Part shown: piece after piece, positions 17,150-24,942 of the stretch
Layout: every line of letters starts with the position of its first letter
Position numbering within the stretch: the stretch's first letter is position 1
Source of the DNA: DATHTS01 sp965219305
GTDB lineage: Bacteria; Acidobacteriota; Blastocatellia; Pyrinomonadales; Pyrinomonadaceae
Length of the DNA stretch: 64,000 bases
NCBI GenBank assembly: GCA_965219305.1
Contig: OZ244725.1
Coordinates: 1 to 64,000, forward strand
Direction of reading: 5' to 3'
Translations under genes and position numbers: made by a program
Notes under the pieces: generated by a model
Databases searched by the model: none
What the model was told of the DNA's origin: nothing
Seen by the model: the letters and a program-made list of their open reading frames with translations, nothing else

Positions 17150-17581
17150 ATGGGCAGAATTATCAAAGTTGAATTAGATGACGATCTCCGAAAAGAACTG
17201 GAAAAAGGCTATCGAAATGGTCAAAGTCATGCTTTTCGCACTCGATGTCAGATGGTCTTGTTAAAAAGCGAAGGACGCAAATCAAAAGACATTGCCTCAT
17301 TTTTAGGGTTTTGTCAGCAAGCTGTCAATAATTGGCTCAAGCGATATAAAGCCGAAGGTATCGAGGGTTTAAAAGTCAGGGCAGGACGCGGACGACCCGC
17401 GATCTTGTCTCGAACCGAAGACTTGGAAGCTGTCAAAAAAGCCGTCCGGAAACATCGGCAGCGAATTTCGATTGCCAAAGTCGAATTGGAAACTACTCTC
17501 GGAAAAGAGTTTTCTAATCGAACTTTAAATCGGTATCTAAAAAATTTAACTGCCGATATAAGCGAATTCCGAGACGTTTGA
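17150..17581 (+). CDS. IS630-like transposase, first frame (helix-turn-helix part)
   Basis: The 143-aa frame encodes the DNA-binding half: RTRCQMVLLKSEGRKSKDIA, FLGFCQQAVNNWLKRYKAEG and ARTLNRYLK-like helices typical of IS630. The last 15 residues after RYLKN do not match the family, whereas the -1 frame at the same place does (CRYKRIPRRLKNK). The natural product is therefore likely a fusion with the next frame by slippage at 17539-17545. Confidence 0.8.
   Translation: MGRIIKVELDDDLRKELEKGYRNGQSHAFRTRCQMVLLKSEGRKSKDIASFLGFCQQAVNNWLKRYKAEGIEGLKVRAGRGRPAILSRTEDLEAVKKAVRKHRQRISIAKVELETTLGKEFSNRTLNRYLKNLTADISEFRDV
17539..17545 (+). other. candidate -1 ribosomal slippery heptamer A AAA AAT
   Basis: In the first frame the codons read CTA AAA AAT, so A_AAA_AAT matches the X_XXY_YYZ pattern for -1 slippage. 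After the shift the frame reads TTT AAC TGC CGA TAT AAG CGA and continues open into the DDE frame, giving family-like sequence. The frames also overlap as TTGA at 17578-17581. Confidence 0.5.
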
Positions 17582-18177
17582 AAAATAAAGAAAATGAAGT
17601 AGTTTATGAACATAAAGTTGACATTTTAAGAGAGTTGGAAAATTTGTCCGAGCAAGAAATAATAGATTTGTATTACTCGGATGAAAGCAAAGTCAGCTTA
17701 ACTCCGTGTGTTCCATATGGTTGGCAATTTCCCGATGAAGAAGTTTTTATGCCGACGCAAAAAGGTGCGGGCTTAAATTGTTTTGCTCTCTTAAAAAGAA
17801 ATAACGAGTGTTTGATTGAAACCACGACCGAGAATATCAACAGTCAATTCGTTTTTGAAAGGTTGGAAGAATTATCAACCAAATTGAAAAAGCTGACGGT
17901 CGTAGTTTTAGATAATGCTCGAATTCATACTTCAAACCTTATCAAAGAACGCCTCGCAGTGTGGCAAGCAAGAGGATTGTATCTCTTTTATTTGCCGAGA
18001 TATTCGCCGCATTTGAATATTGTTGAAATATTGTGGCGAAAGTTAAAATATGAATGGTTAAGTCCGGGTGATTATCAAGCTAAAGAAAATTTGTTCTACC
18101 AAATCAGATTAGCTTTGAAAGCAGTCGGACAGAGTTTATTAATTAAGTTTTCAAAATTTAGACTTACTTTAACTTAA
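17578..18177 (+). CDS. IS630-like transposase, second frame (DDE catalytic part)
   Basis: The 199-aa frame holds the DDE/DDD integrase fold: IIDLYYSDESKVSL (first D), LTVVVLDNARIHTS (second D), YLPRYSPHLNIVEILWRKLK (PH-N-IE block with the third acidic residue). TTG 17578 overlaps the first frame's stop, but expression through -1 frameshifting is more likely than independent initiation. All catalytic residues appear intact. Confidence 0.8.
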   Translation: MKNKENEVVYEHKVDILRELENLSEQEIIDLYYSDESKVSLTPCVPYGWQFPDEEVFMPTQKGAGLNCFALLKRNNECLIETTTENINSQFVFERLEELSTKLKKLTVVVLDNARIHTSNLIKERLAVWQARGLYLFYLPRYSPHLNIVEILWRKLKYEWLSPGDYQAKENLFYQIRLALKAVGQSLLIKFSKFRLTLT

Positions 18178-18231
18178 ATATGTCCGACTACTTATCAGAT
18201 ATATTATCAAACAAACGCCATCACTTCTTAA

Positions 18232-18404
18232 ATGGATTTAGTTTTCGTTGAAACTAACGATCCAATAGGATTAATAACATCCGGCAATTTTTGCGTTTGA
18301 ATTGACCCAGAAACTTATGAGAGACCAAAGGCATTTCCATCTCCTGCTCTGATGTATGAATCAACAGAAGTTCGTTTTTTTCTAGCTGAACAAATAACCT
18401 AGAG
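18232..18404 (+). pseudogene. possible gene remnant between two insertion sequences
   Basis: An ATG-initiated frame (MDLVFVETNDPIGLIT) meets TGA at 18298-18300 and continues in the same frame (IDPETYERPKAFPSPALMYE) up to the left end of the second IS. No family recognised. It may be a decayed resident gene. Confidence 0.28.
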
Positions 18405-19412
18405 CGGATTAATATTGCATTTACGGCACAAATAGTCGAATATCAAACAATGAAACCGTATTCAAATGACCTCCGCTGTCGGATTATTGAAGCAATCCAG
18501 AAAAACGAAGAATCACAAGAAGAAATTGCCAGCCGTTTTACTGTTAGTTCCTCGTTTGTCGAAAAACTGTGGCGCAGGTTTCGGGAAAGCGGCTCGTATG
18601 AGATATTGCCGCACGGCGGCGGGCGGCGGCAGTTGTTAGCTGCTGATGAGCAGTTGATTCGCGGCAAAGTTGCCGAACAGCCGGACATTACGCTGAGTGA
18701 GTTGGCTCAGTATGTCGGTGTGCAAACAAATCGGAGAGCTGTTTCCGAAGTAGTGATGTGCAAACAGCTGCAAAGATTGAAACTGCCGCGAAAAAAAAGT
18801 CGCTTCACGCCTGCGAGCGGGAAACCGGGCGGGTGTTGAAGATGCGCGACCGATATAGCAAAGAAGTTTCAGACATTGCGGTCGGGAAACTCAAATTTAT
18901 AGATGAAGCGGGAAGCAATTTAGCGATGACCCGGCTGTTCGGGCGCGGTGCGCCGGGTGAGCGGGTGGTCGGCACTGTGCCGCAGAATTATGGCACGAAT
19001 GTTTCGATGTTGGCGGCAATCGGATTGAGCGGAATTGATCACCGATGACGATTGCCGGAGCGGTGGACGGATTGGTTTTTCTGGAATATGTCAGACAGGT
19101 TTTATGTCCGACGCTGTGTGAAGGTGATGTCGTGGTGATGGACAATTTGCCGGCGCACAAGGTCAAGGGAGTCAGCGAGTTGATCGAACGATGCGGGGCG
19201 CGGGTTTTATATCTGCCGCCATATTCACCGGATTTGAATCCGATAGAAAAATGTTGGTCAAAGGTCAAAACGTATTTAGGACAAGCCAAGGCACGAACCT
19301 ACGAAGGACTCGAAAAAGCGTTAAAAGAAGTGCTTTTGCTAATTACCAGCGAAGATGCCAAAGGGTGGTTTACAAGTTGCGGCTATTCCTTACACTAAAA
19401 ATTAAACCGCTC
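18402..19412 (+). mobile_element. IS630-family insertion sequence (copy B, different subgroup)
   Basis: Left end GAGCGGATTAATATTG and right end complement GAGCGGTTTAATTTTT are inverted. They are flanked by TA at 18400-18401 and 19413-19414. The element is about 1.0 kb and encodes a disrupted transposase. It differs from copy A in ends and protein. Confidence 0.75.
18450..19398 (+). pseudogene. IS630-like transposase in three frames
   Basis: The N-terminal helix-turn-helix (QEEIASRFTVSSSFVEKLWR, PDITLSELAQYVG) is in one frame to 18839. The middle (VGKLKFIDEAGSNLAMTRLF) is in a second frame to 19048. The catalytic C-terminus (DVVVMDNLPAHKVKG, YLPPYSPDLNPIEKCWSKVK) is in a third to 19398. Both joins require a -1 step. 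The first falls on an A8 run at about 18791-18798 and could be slippage or a deletion; the second has no obvious slippery site. Probably inactive. Confidence 0.8.
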
Positions 19413-19585
19413 TAAATTCAGAAATTAATACCATATACTTAACAAGCGATTGTTTTATATGATTTCAATCAGTAAGGGATTTCTACACGATGCAAATAAA
19501 ATAACCAGATTACACAGCCATAGATTTTTTTAAATTCCAATACCAAAAAACATTATTAGTTTTAAGAATCTTGAGTAAAAATTAT

Positions 19586-20762
19586 CTCTGTACGGGACAA
19601 AACGACATAAGTTAGCTGTTGTCAGCATCTTAGAATTGCAAAGATATTTACTCTCGAATATCTCTTTAGTTCAAATAACACCTCTTGGATTATTTCACAT
19701 CCTAATCTGAAAAGACTTGTTTGCGCTCTCCCGTTCTTTTTTATTTCAATCGAGTTGACGGCGTTTTCCGCTTCCCCTGTTTTGATCGCCCACGCCACTG
19801 CTAACGCCAATACTCCGAATAACTTATCTATCTTCTCCACTTTCGTCAGATGCGTTTTTTCGATCTCGAATCCGCGACTCTTTAAGTTCTGAAACAATGT
19901 TTCTATCGCCCATCTCCGCTTGTATTCCGACAGGATTTTCTCACTCGCTTCAGACGAAATGACAATCACACTTTCCTGAGAGTCTTTTCCTCTTTTCACC
20001 TCGACCGATACCTTGACTCCGGCGTATCTCCTCGCCCGTCGCAAACGGTAACTCTCGCCGATCTTCAATGTTCGTAACAATTTCCCGCATCTCATCGGCT
20101 TCCCGCTTTTGTTGGTAATCGTCATCGAAGCTTTTATCCGCAGACGAAACGGGACTTTTTCCTTGTCCAGATATTTGACCAATTCATATCCGTCAAACTC
20201 ACGGTCACCACTCAAGTATTCGATGTTTTTGATGCCGAATACTTTGATATAACGCCCGATTATCTGTTTCTTTTCCGCTAATACGGAGTTGCCTTTGCGC
20301 GAGAGCGTTATCCAAAATAACGGTATCGAAGTGTTTCCAACCACGATTGATAACGTCAAAATGTTGACCCATATCAAGCCGTATTTCCACTCGGTGCGAT
20401 CCAACGCCAAAACATACTTACCTTTCGGTTTGATGATCGCAATAATCAACTCGGCAAAAATGTCGAAATCAATCTCAGCCAACTGAAAAAAGCGTTTTAA
20501 CCGCCGATATTTTGAATCCTTCTTAGCCGATAAGTCTAAAACATTGGCTAATCTTGCCAAATTTGTAGTGTTCTGTTGAATAATGGCGATCAGCAAAGCC
20601 GCCGCCAACTCGACGCGACGCTTATCTAATGGTAAATTTGCTCGTAATGCTGCAAAGCATTCGGATGTGTTTTTTTCATATGCTGAGGGCTAATTTAGCT
20701 CAAAACACATCCGTTATCTATTTTCAAATATCTTTTTAACTTTGTTTTTGTCCCGTGCAGAG
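19586..20762 (-). mobile_element. IS4-family insertion sequence with perfect 9-bp target duplication
   Basis: Inverted ends CTCTGTACGGGACAAAA (left) and CTCTGCACGGGACAAAA (complement of right) bound the element. AAAAATTAT is present directly outside both ends (19577-19585 and 20763-20771), a 9-bp duplication as expected for IS4-type transposition. The intact duplication suggests a fairly recent insertion, ending 36 bp before the kmo start codon. Confidence 0.88.
19622..20608 (-). CDS. IS4-family DDE transposase
   Basis: The protein has the DDE blocks YVLALDRTEWKYG (first D), YLSGDREFDGYELVKYL (second D) and IETLFQNLKSRGFEIEKTH (Y/R-x-E block), typical of IS4. A TTG at 20608 gives 328 aa. Family-like sequence (SECFAALRANLPLDKRRVE) continues upstream in the same frame without an ATG, and ATGAAAAAA lies in another frame across an A7 run at about 20671-20677. 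A one-base loss in that run may have cut the natural start, or slippage is used. C-terminus intact. Confidence 0.8.
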   Translation of the reverse strand: MAAALLIAIIQQNTTNLARLANVLDLSAKKDSKYRRLKRFFQLAEIDFDIFAELIIAIIKPKGKYVLALDRTEWKYGLIWVNILTLSIVVGNTSIPLFWITLSRKGNSVLAEKKQIIGRYIKVFGIKNIEYLSGDREFDGYELVKYLDKEKVPFRLRIKASMTITNKSGKPMRCGKLLRTLKIGESYRLRRARRYAGVKVSVEVKRGKDSQESVIVISSEASEKILSEYKRRWAIETLFQNLKSRGFEIEKTHLTKVEKIDKLFGVLALAVAWAIKTGEAENAVNSIEIKKNGRAQTSLFRLGCEIIQEVLFELKRYSRVNIFAILRC

Positions 20763-20798
20763 AAAAATTATATAAAAGTAATTTATAATTTAATTAGT

Positions 20799-22232
20799 AT
20801 GTCAAAACAAAAAGTAATCATCATCGGTGCGGGACTTGCGGGTTCGCTTTTGAGTCTTTTCCTAGCAAAACGCGGCATTGAAACCGAAGTTTACGAATCA
20901 CGCAGCGATATGCGAAAAGAAGAATTTTCCGGCGGGCGTTCAATCAATCTGGCTTTGAGTGATCGCGGAATTGCGGCGTTGAAACAGGTCGGAATGGACG
21001 AATATATGCTCAAAGAAGCCGTTCCGATGCACGGGCGAATGATTCACGCGACTAGCGGCGAAATGAAACTTTTGAAATATTCGGGGCGCGAAGGCGAATT
21101 TATCAACTCGGTTTCGCGCGGCGGTTTAAATATCGCTTTGATAAACGAAGCCGAAAATTACAGCGAATCGAAATTCTTTTTTAATCGAAGATGCGTGGAT
21201 TTCGACTGCGAAACCGGCGAAGCGATCTTTGAAGACGGCACAAAAATAAAAGGCGACACGGTAATTGCGACCGACGGCGCAGGTTCGGCGATTCGCCAAG
21301 CGATGATGAACGGCGGCGTTTCGCGTTTTAATTTCGAGCAGAAATTTCTTGAACACGGTTACAAAGAACTGCACATTCCGCCCGCAGAAAACGGCGGTTT
21401 TCAGATGGAAAAGAACGCTCTGCACATCTGGGCGCGTGGCGAATTTTTGATGATCGCACTGCCGAATTTTGACGGGAGTTTTACCTGCACACTTTTTCTC
21501 GCGTTTAAAGGCGAAAACAGTTTTGAAGCTATAACTTCCAATAGGTTTGGGAAGAATTTTAGCCGCGGAGAAACGCGGAAAAACGCGGATGAAGATAAGT
21601 CAGATAAATATTCCGGTTTATATCGTTGTTCAAATATAGCTAAAAACTTCTTAACTTCCTTTTTTGAAACATATTTCCCCGACGCAATTCCGTTGATGCC
21701 GACTTTGAGCGAAGATTTTTTTACGAATCCGACTGGAAATCTCGGCACGATCAAATGTCTGCCGTGGAACGTCGGCGGCAAAGCATTACTGCTCGGTGAT
21801 TCGGCGCACGCGATGGTTCCGTTTTACGGTCAGGGAATGAATTGCTCGTTTGAAGACTGCCGCGTGTTCGATTCGATGATCGAAAAACACGGCACGAACT
21901 GGGAAAAAGTCTTCGCCGAATTCGCCGCGCAGAGAAAACCGAACGCCGACGCGATCTGCGATCTGGCGGAAGAAAATTTTTACGAAATGCGCGACGCGGT
22001 CGCCGATCCGGTTTTTCAACGAAAACGCGAACTCGAAACCAAACTCGAACACGAATTTCCCGATTATTTCTCCAAATATTCAATGGTCACGTTCCGCGAA
22101 GATTTGCCTTATAAAATCGCCAAAGAAAAAGGTAACGCGCAGGATAAACTGCTGATGGAAATCTGCGCGAACGTCGAAAACGTCGGCGAGATTGATTTGA
22201 AAGAAGTTTTGGAAAAGGTGAAATCTATTTAA
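20799..22232 (+). CDS. kmo: kynurenine 3-monooxygenase with an internal insertion
   Basis: FAD-dependent hydroxylase converting L-kynurenine to 3-hydroxykynurenine with NADPH and O2 (tryptophan catabolism or quinolinate route to NAD). The Rossmann motif VIIIGAGLAGSLLSLFLAKR is at the start; FSGGRSINLALSDRG, GGKALLLGDSAHAMVPFYG and QGMNCSFEDCRV are family blocks. The open frame extends to 20742 inside the IS4 element; ATG 20799 is chosen because it precedes the conserved N-terminus. Between ENSFEAI and FLTSFFETYFPDAIP there are about 36 extra residues rich in R, K, N and D. They are encoded by a palindromic-repeat half element (21554-21600) and its flank. No other kynurenine-pathway gene is close. 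Confidence 0.88.
   Translation: MSKQKVIIIGAGLAGSLLSLFLAKRGIETEVYESRSDMRKEEFSGGRSINLALSDRGIAALKQVGMDEYMLKEAVPMHGRMIHATSGEMKLLKYSGREGEFINSVSRGGLNIALINEAENYSESKFFFNRRCVDFDCETGEAIFEDGTKIKGDTVIATDGAGSAIRQAMMNGGVSRFNFEQKFLEHGYKELHIPPAENGGFQMEKNALHIWARGEFLMIALPNFDGSFTCTLFLAFKGENSFEAITSNRFGKNFSRGETRKNADEDKSDKYSGLYRCSNIAKNFLTSFFETYFPDAIPLMPTLSEDFFTNPTGNLGTIKCLPWNVGGKALLLGDSAHAMVPFYGQGMNCSFEDCRVFDSMIEKHGTNWEKVFAEFAAQRKPNADAICDLAEENFYEMRDAVADPVFQRKRELETKLEHEFPDYFSKYSMVTFREDLPYKIAKEKGNAQDKLLMEICANVENVGEIDLKEVLEKVKSI
21554..21600 (+). repeat. family-C repeat half element inside kmo
   Basis: TTTTAGCCGCGGAGAAACGC at 21555 onward, with three CGCGGA words in a row, followed by GATGAAGATAAG. It closely matches the left arm of the intergenic palindrome at 38005-38088. 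The inverse right arm is missing. It is read in frame as NFSRGETRKNADEDK. Confidence 0.7.
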
Positions 22233-22246
22233 TTCAGTAGAATATT

Positions 22247-22837
22247 ATGAAATTTTTAACATATCTCTTAATCGCTTTTAGCTTATTTCTTTTATCAGGC
22301 TGCAATACCGTTGAAACTATAAAAGCCGACGAGTTGCCGATTCCAACGCCATCTGTGGTGAAAAAGGATTTGAAAAATATTGATTTGACCACGATCAAAC
22401 ACATCGCGCCTAAAGGCAGAGCGCAGGACGAAAGTTTAGAAGGTGAAAATTTTGTAGAACTTCCTATTGCCGACGATCTGCTTGCTCACGGGAAAGATTC
22501 GATTCCTTTTCTAATCAGCAAACTTGATGACGAAACCGAAATGAAACGCAGAACGATAGATTTTTGGTATGAAGTTCACGTCGGCGATGTTGCGCTGATA
22601 ATTTTGAATGATTTTTTCACGAAAGATGACGGCTTGACTTCAACAATCAAAGGTTTCGGTTGGGACGAATTTTTAGAACGAGGAAACGATAAAGATTCGA
22701 TGGGTGAACAGATTCTGCGAAATTACATTGATAAACACGGCAGAAAACATATAAAAAAAAGATGGCAAAAAATGTGGGACGAAAACAAGGAAAACATCTA
22801 TTGGGACGAAACGGAAAAATGTTTCAAGATTAAGTAA
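22247..22837 (+). CDS. putative lipoprotein of unknown function
   Basis: The 196-aa product has a lipoprotein signal peptide with lipobox LLSGC (Cys about residue 19), so it should be membrane-anchored. The rest is charged with no family recognised; PIADDLLAHGKDSIPFLISK and KKRWQKMWDENKENIYW are notable blocks. Its stop is directly followed by the ychJ-like ATG, and it begins 15 bp after kmo, so kmo, this gene, ychJ and the next small gene may form an operon. Confidence 0.7.
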   Translation: MKFLTYLLIAFSLFLLSGCNTVETIKADELPIPTPSVVKKDLKNIDLTTIKHIAPKGRAQDESLEGENFVELPIADDLLAHGKDSIPFLISKLDDETEMKRRTIDFWYEVHVGDVALIILNDFFTKDDGLTSTIKGFGWDEFLERGNDKDSMGEQILRNYIDKHGRKHIKKRWQKMWDENKENIYWDETEKCFKIK

Positions 22838-23230
22838 ATGAAATGTTATTGCTGTTCGGGCAAAGAATTTGAAGATTGCTGTCAGCCGTTTATCGGCGAA
22901 AGTGCGAAACCTGCGACGGCGGAAGGGTTGATGCGTTCGCGTTATTCGGCTTATGCGGCGGCGGCGGTCGAATATCTTATCAGGACGACGCATCCTTCCG
23001 TAAGGAAATTTCACGATGCCGGAACGATTGGAAATTGGGCGAGATCGTGCGATTGGGAAAAGCTGGAAATCATTTCAAAAAGTGCGGGCGAAGCGAAAGA
23101 TAAAGTTGGAATTATTGAATTTAAAGCGTATTTTGCGGATGAAAACGGCGAGCCGCAGATTCATCACGAGATTTCCAATTTTCGTAAGGAATTGGGAAAA
23201 TGGTTTTTCGTTGACGGGAAAAACTTATAA
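22838..23230 (+). CDS. ychJ: YchJ family (UPF0225) protein with SEC-C-like zinc motif
   Basis: The 130-aa protein begins CYCCSGKEFEDCC, a cysteine cluster like the SEC-C zinc motif. GLMRSRYSAYAAAAVEYLIR and the NTF2-like C-terminus (IEFKAYFADENGE, HHEISNFRKELGKWFFVDG) follow, all typical of YchJ. Function of the family is not established. It abuts the lipoprotein gene and overlaps the next gene by one base (TAATG), showing translational coupling. Confidence 0.88.
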   Translation: MKCYCCSGKEFEDCCQPFIGESAKPATAEGLMRSRYSAYAAAAVEYLIRTTHPSVRKFHDAGTIGNWARSCDWEKLEIISKSAGEAKDKVGIIEFKAYFADENGEPQIHHEISNFRKELGKWFFVDGKNL

Positions 23231-23556
23231 TGGATTTTAACTACAAATCATTTGTAAAAAACATCTTCAAAGTATTTTTAATCGGCTGTCTTTTGGCGGT
23301 GATGGGTTATTTGATTTTCTTGTCGTTTGAGAGATTAGACGCAGAACGAAAGATCGAGCGCGGAATTGTGCAGGATAAATGGATCGCAACTTCAGAAACG
23401 GAAGAAGGTTCATACTTTGTGCCGAAACTGCTTCTTGAAACGGAAAATCTTGGGAAATCAACGGTCAGAGTTGAACGAAAACTTTATGATCGGGTTAAGA
23501 TCGGAATGACAATCGAGCGAAACGATAAAGGTGAATTTGAAATTGTGAAGGAATAA
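23230..23556 (+). CDS. small single-pass membrane protein
   Basis: 108 aa with one hydrophobic segment (about 14-32, FLIGCLLAVMGYLIFLSF) and a soluble C-terminal beta-rich part (KLLLETENLGKSTVRVE, YDRVKIGMTIERND). No family recognised. The ATG overlaps the ychJ stop, so it is co-translated with ychJ. Confidence 0.6.
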   Translation: MDFNYKSFVKNIFKVFLIGCLLAVMGYLIFLSFERLDAERKIERGIVQDKWIATSETEEGSYFVPKLLLETENLGKSTVRVERKLYDRVKIGMTIERNDKGEFEIVKE

Positions 23557-23582
23557 AAGTATTAAAAATTCAGGGCGAAAAA

Positions 23583-24704
23583 ATGATGATAAATAAACTA
23601 AAAATCACAAGTTTCCTGATAATTCTGACGACGTTTTTGTCGAATAATATTTTCGCGCAGACGACTTTGAAAGATGCGTTTAAGGATTATTTTTTGATCG
23701 GCGCGGCGATGAATCGTTCGCAGATTCTCGGAAAAGATTCGCGCGGCGTTGCAATTGTGAAAGAACAATTCGATACGATTTCGCCGGAGAACGATCTGAA
23801 ATGGGAATCGGTGCATCGTGAGCCGGGAAAATATAATTTTGAAATATCGGATAAATATGTCGAATTCGGCGAGAAAAACGGAATGTTTATCGTCGGACAC
23901 GCGCTCGTCTGGCATAATCAAACGCCGAAATGGGTTTTTGAAGACGAGAAAGGAAATCCCGCGAGCCGCGAAGTTTTGCTTTCACGGATGCGCGAACATA
24001 TTTTCACGGTCGTCGGGCGTTACAAAGGCAGAATCAAAGGTTGGGATGTCGTCAACGAAGCGGTCAACGACGATGGCACGATGCGCCAGTCGCCGTGGCT
24101 GAAAATTATCGGCGAAGATTTTATTGCCAAAGCGTTTGAATTCGCGCATGAAGCCGATCCGAACGCCGAACTTTATTACAACGATTATTCGCTCGAATTT
24201 CCCGCCAAACGCAAAACGGCGGTCGAGTTGATAAAAAAACTTCTGGCAAAGAAAATCCCGGTTCACGCCGTCGGTCTGCAAGGTCATAACAATCTGACTT
24301 TCCCGACGCTTGCCGAAGCGGAAAAGACAATCGAGGATTTTGCAAATCTCGGAATAAAGGTAAATATCACCGAACTCGATGTCAGCGTTTTGCCCGATCC
24401 CGAAGGTTTCAACGGCGCGGAAGTTACGGTTAGTTTTGCGATGAAGGAAAAGCTGAATCCTTATAAAAATAATCTGCCCGACAAAATGCAGAAAAAACTG
24501 GCGAAGCGTTACGCCGATCTTTTCGGCATTTTCCTTAAACATCACAAAGACATCGAGCGCGTAACTTTCTGGAACGTAACCGACGGCGATTCGTGGCTTA
24601 ACGACTTTCCGGTGCGCGGGCGGACGAATTATCCATTGCTTTTCGACCGCGAAGGGAAAAAGAAACTTGCTTTTGATGCAGTGATTAAAAGCACAAACAA
24701 ATAA
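23583..24704 (+). CDS. secreted endo-1,4-beta-xylanase, GH10
   Basis: Glycoside hydrolase family 10 enzyme cleaving beta-1,4-xylan. A signal peptide (about 1-25, ending NIFAQ) sends it out of the cytoplasm. Family blocks: FDTISPENDLKWESVH, GHALVWHNQTPKWVF, WDVVNEAVNDDG (acid/base Glu), YNDYSLEF, GLQGHNNL and NITELDVSVLPD (nucleophile Glu), with TFWNVTDGDSWLNDFP near the end. 373 aa, one catalytic domain and no carbohydrate-binding module. Activity on xylan is a confident family inference. Confidence 0.92.
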   Translation: MMINKLKITSFLIILTTFLSNNIFAQTTLKDAFKDYFLIGAAMNRSQILGKDSRGVAIVKEQFDTISPENDLKWESVHREPGKYNFEISDKYVEFGEKNGMFIVGHALVWHNQTPKWVFEDEKGNPASREVLLSRMREHIFTVVGRYKGRIKGWDVVNEAVNDDGTMRQSPWLKIIGEDFIAKAFEFAHEADPNAELYYNDYSLEFPAKRKTAVELIKKLLAKKIPVHAVGLQGHNNLTFPTLAEAEKTIEDFANLGIKVNITELDVSVLPDPEGFNGAEVTVSFAMKEKLNPYKNNLPDKMQKKLAKRYADLFGIFLKHHKDIERVTFWNVTDGDSWLNDFPVRGRTNYPLLFDREGKKKLAFDAVIKSTNK

Positions 24705-24942
24705 ATTCAGAAGAAAGCGAAAAATGGATACGCAAACCGTTTATGCGAAAATTTATTATTAAATCGAAGGTGGCAAACGAAAAATAAGTTTAGACAACGC
24801 CGACAATTTAGATTTGGAGTTATCAAATTTGTGAAACTATTTGATAAAAATTTTAAGCTCGAAATTCCGTATCACAGCACACTTAATTTATAAACTCTGC
24901 ATCAAACATTCAACTTTTTGTGAAAAGTATTCAGAGGTTCTA

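Larger units (their letters stand above)
17114..18192 (+). mobile_element. IS630-family insertion sequence (copy A)
   Basis: Ends AGTAGT...ACTACT are inverted (left AGTAGTTTGCCAAAA, right complement AGTAGTCGGACAT), imperfect beyond six bases. Both are flanked by TA (17112-17113, 18193-18194), the usual IS630/Tc1 target. It is about 1.08 kb, a normal size, and carries two overlapping transposase frames. Exact ends are inferred from this pairing. Confidence 0.7.
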
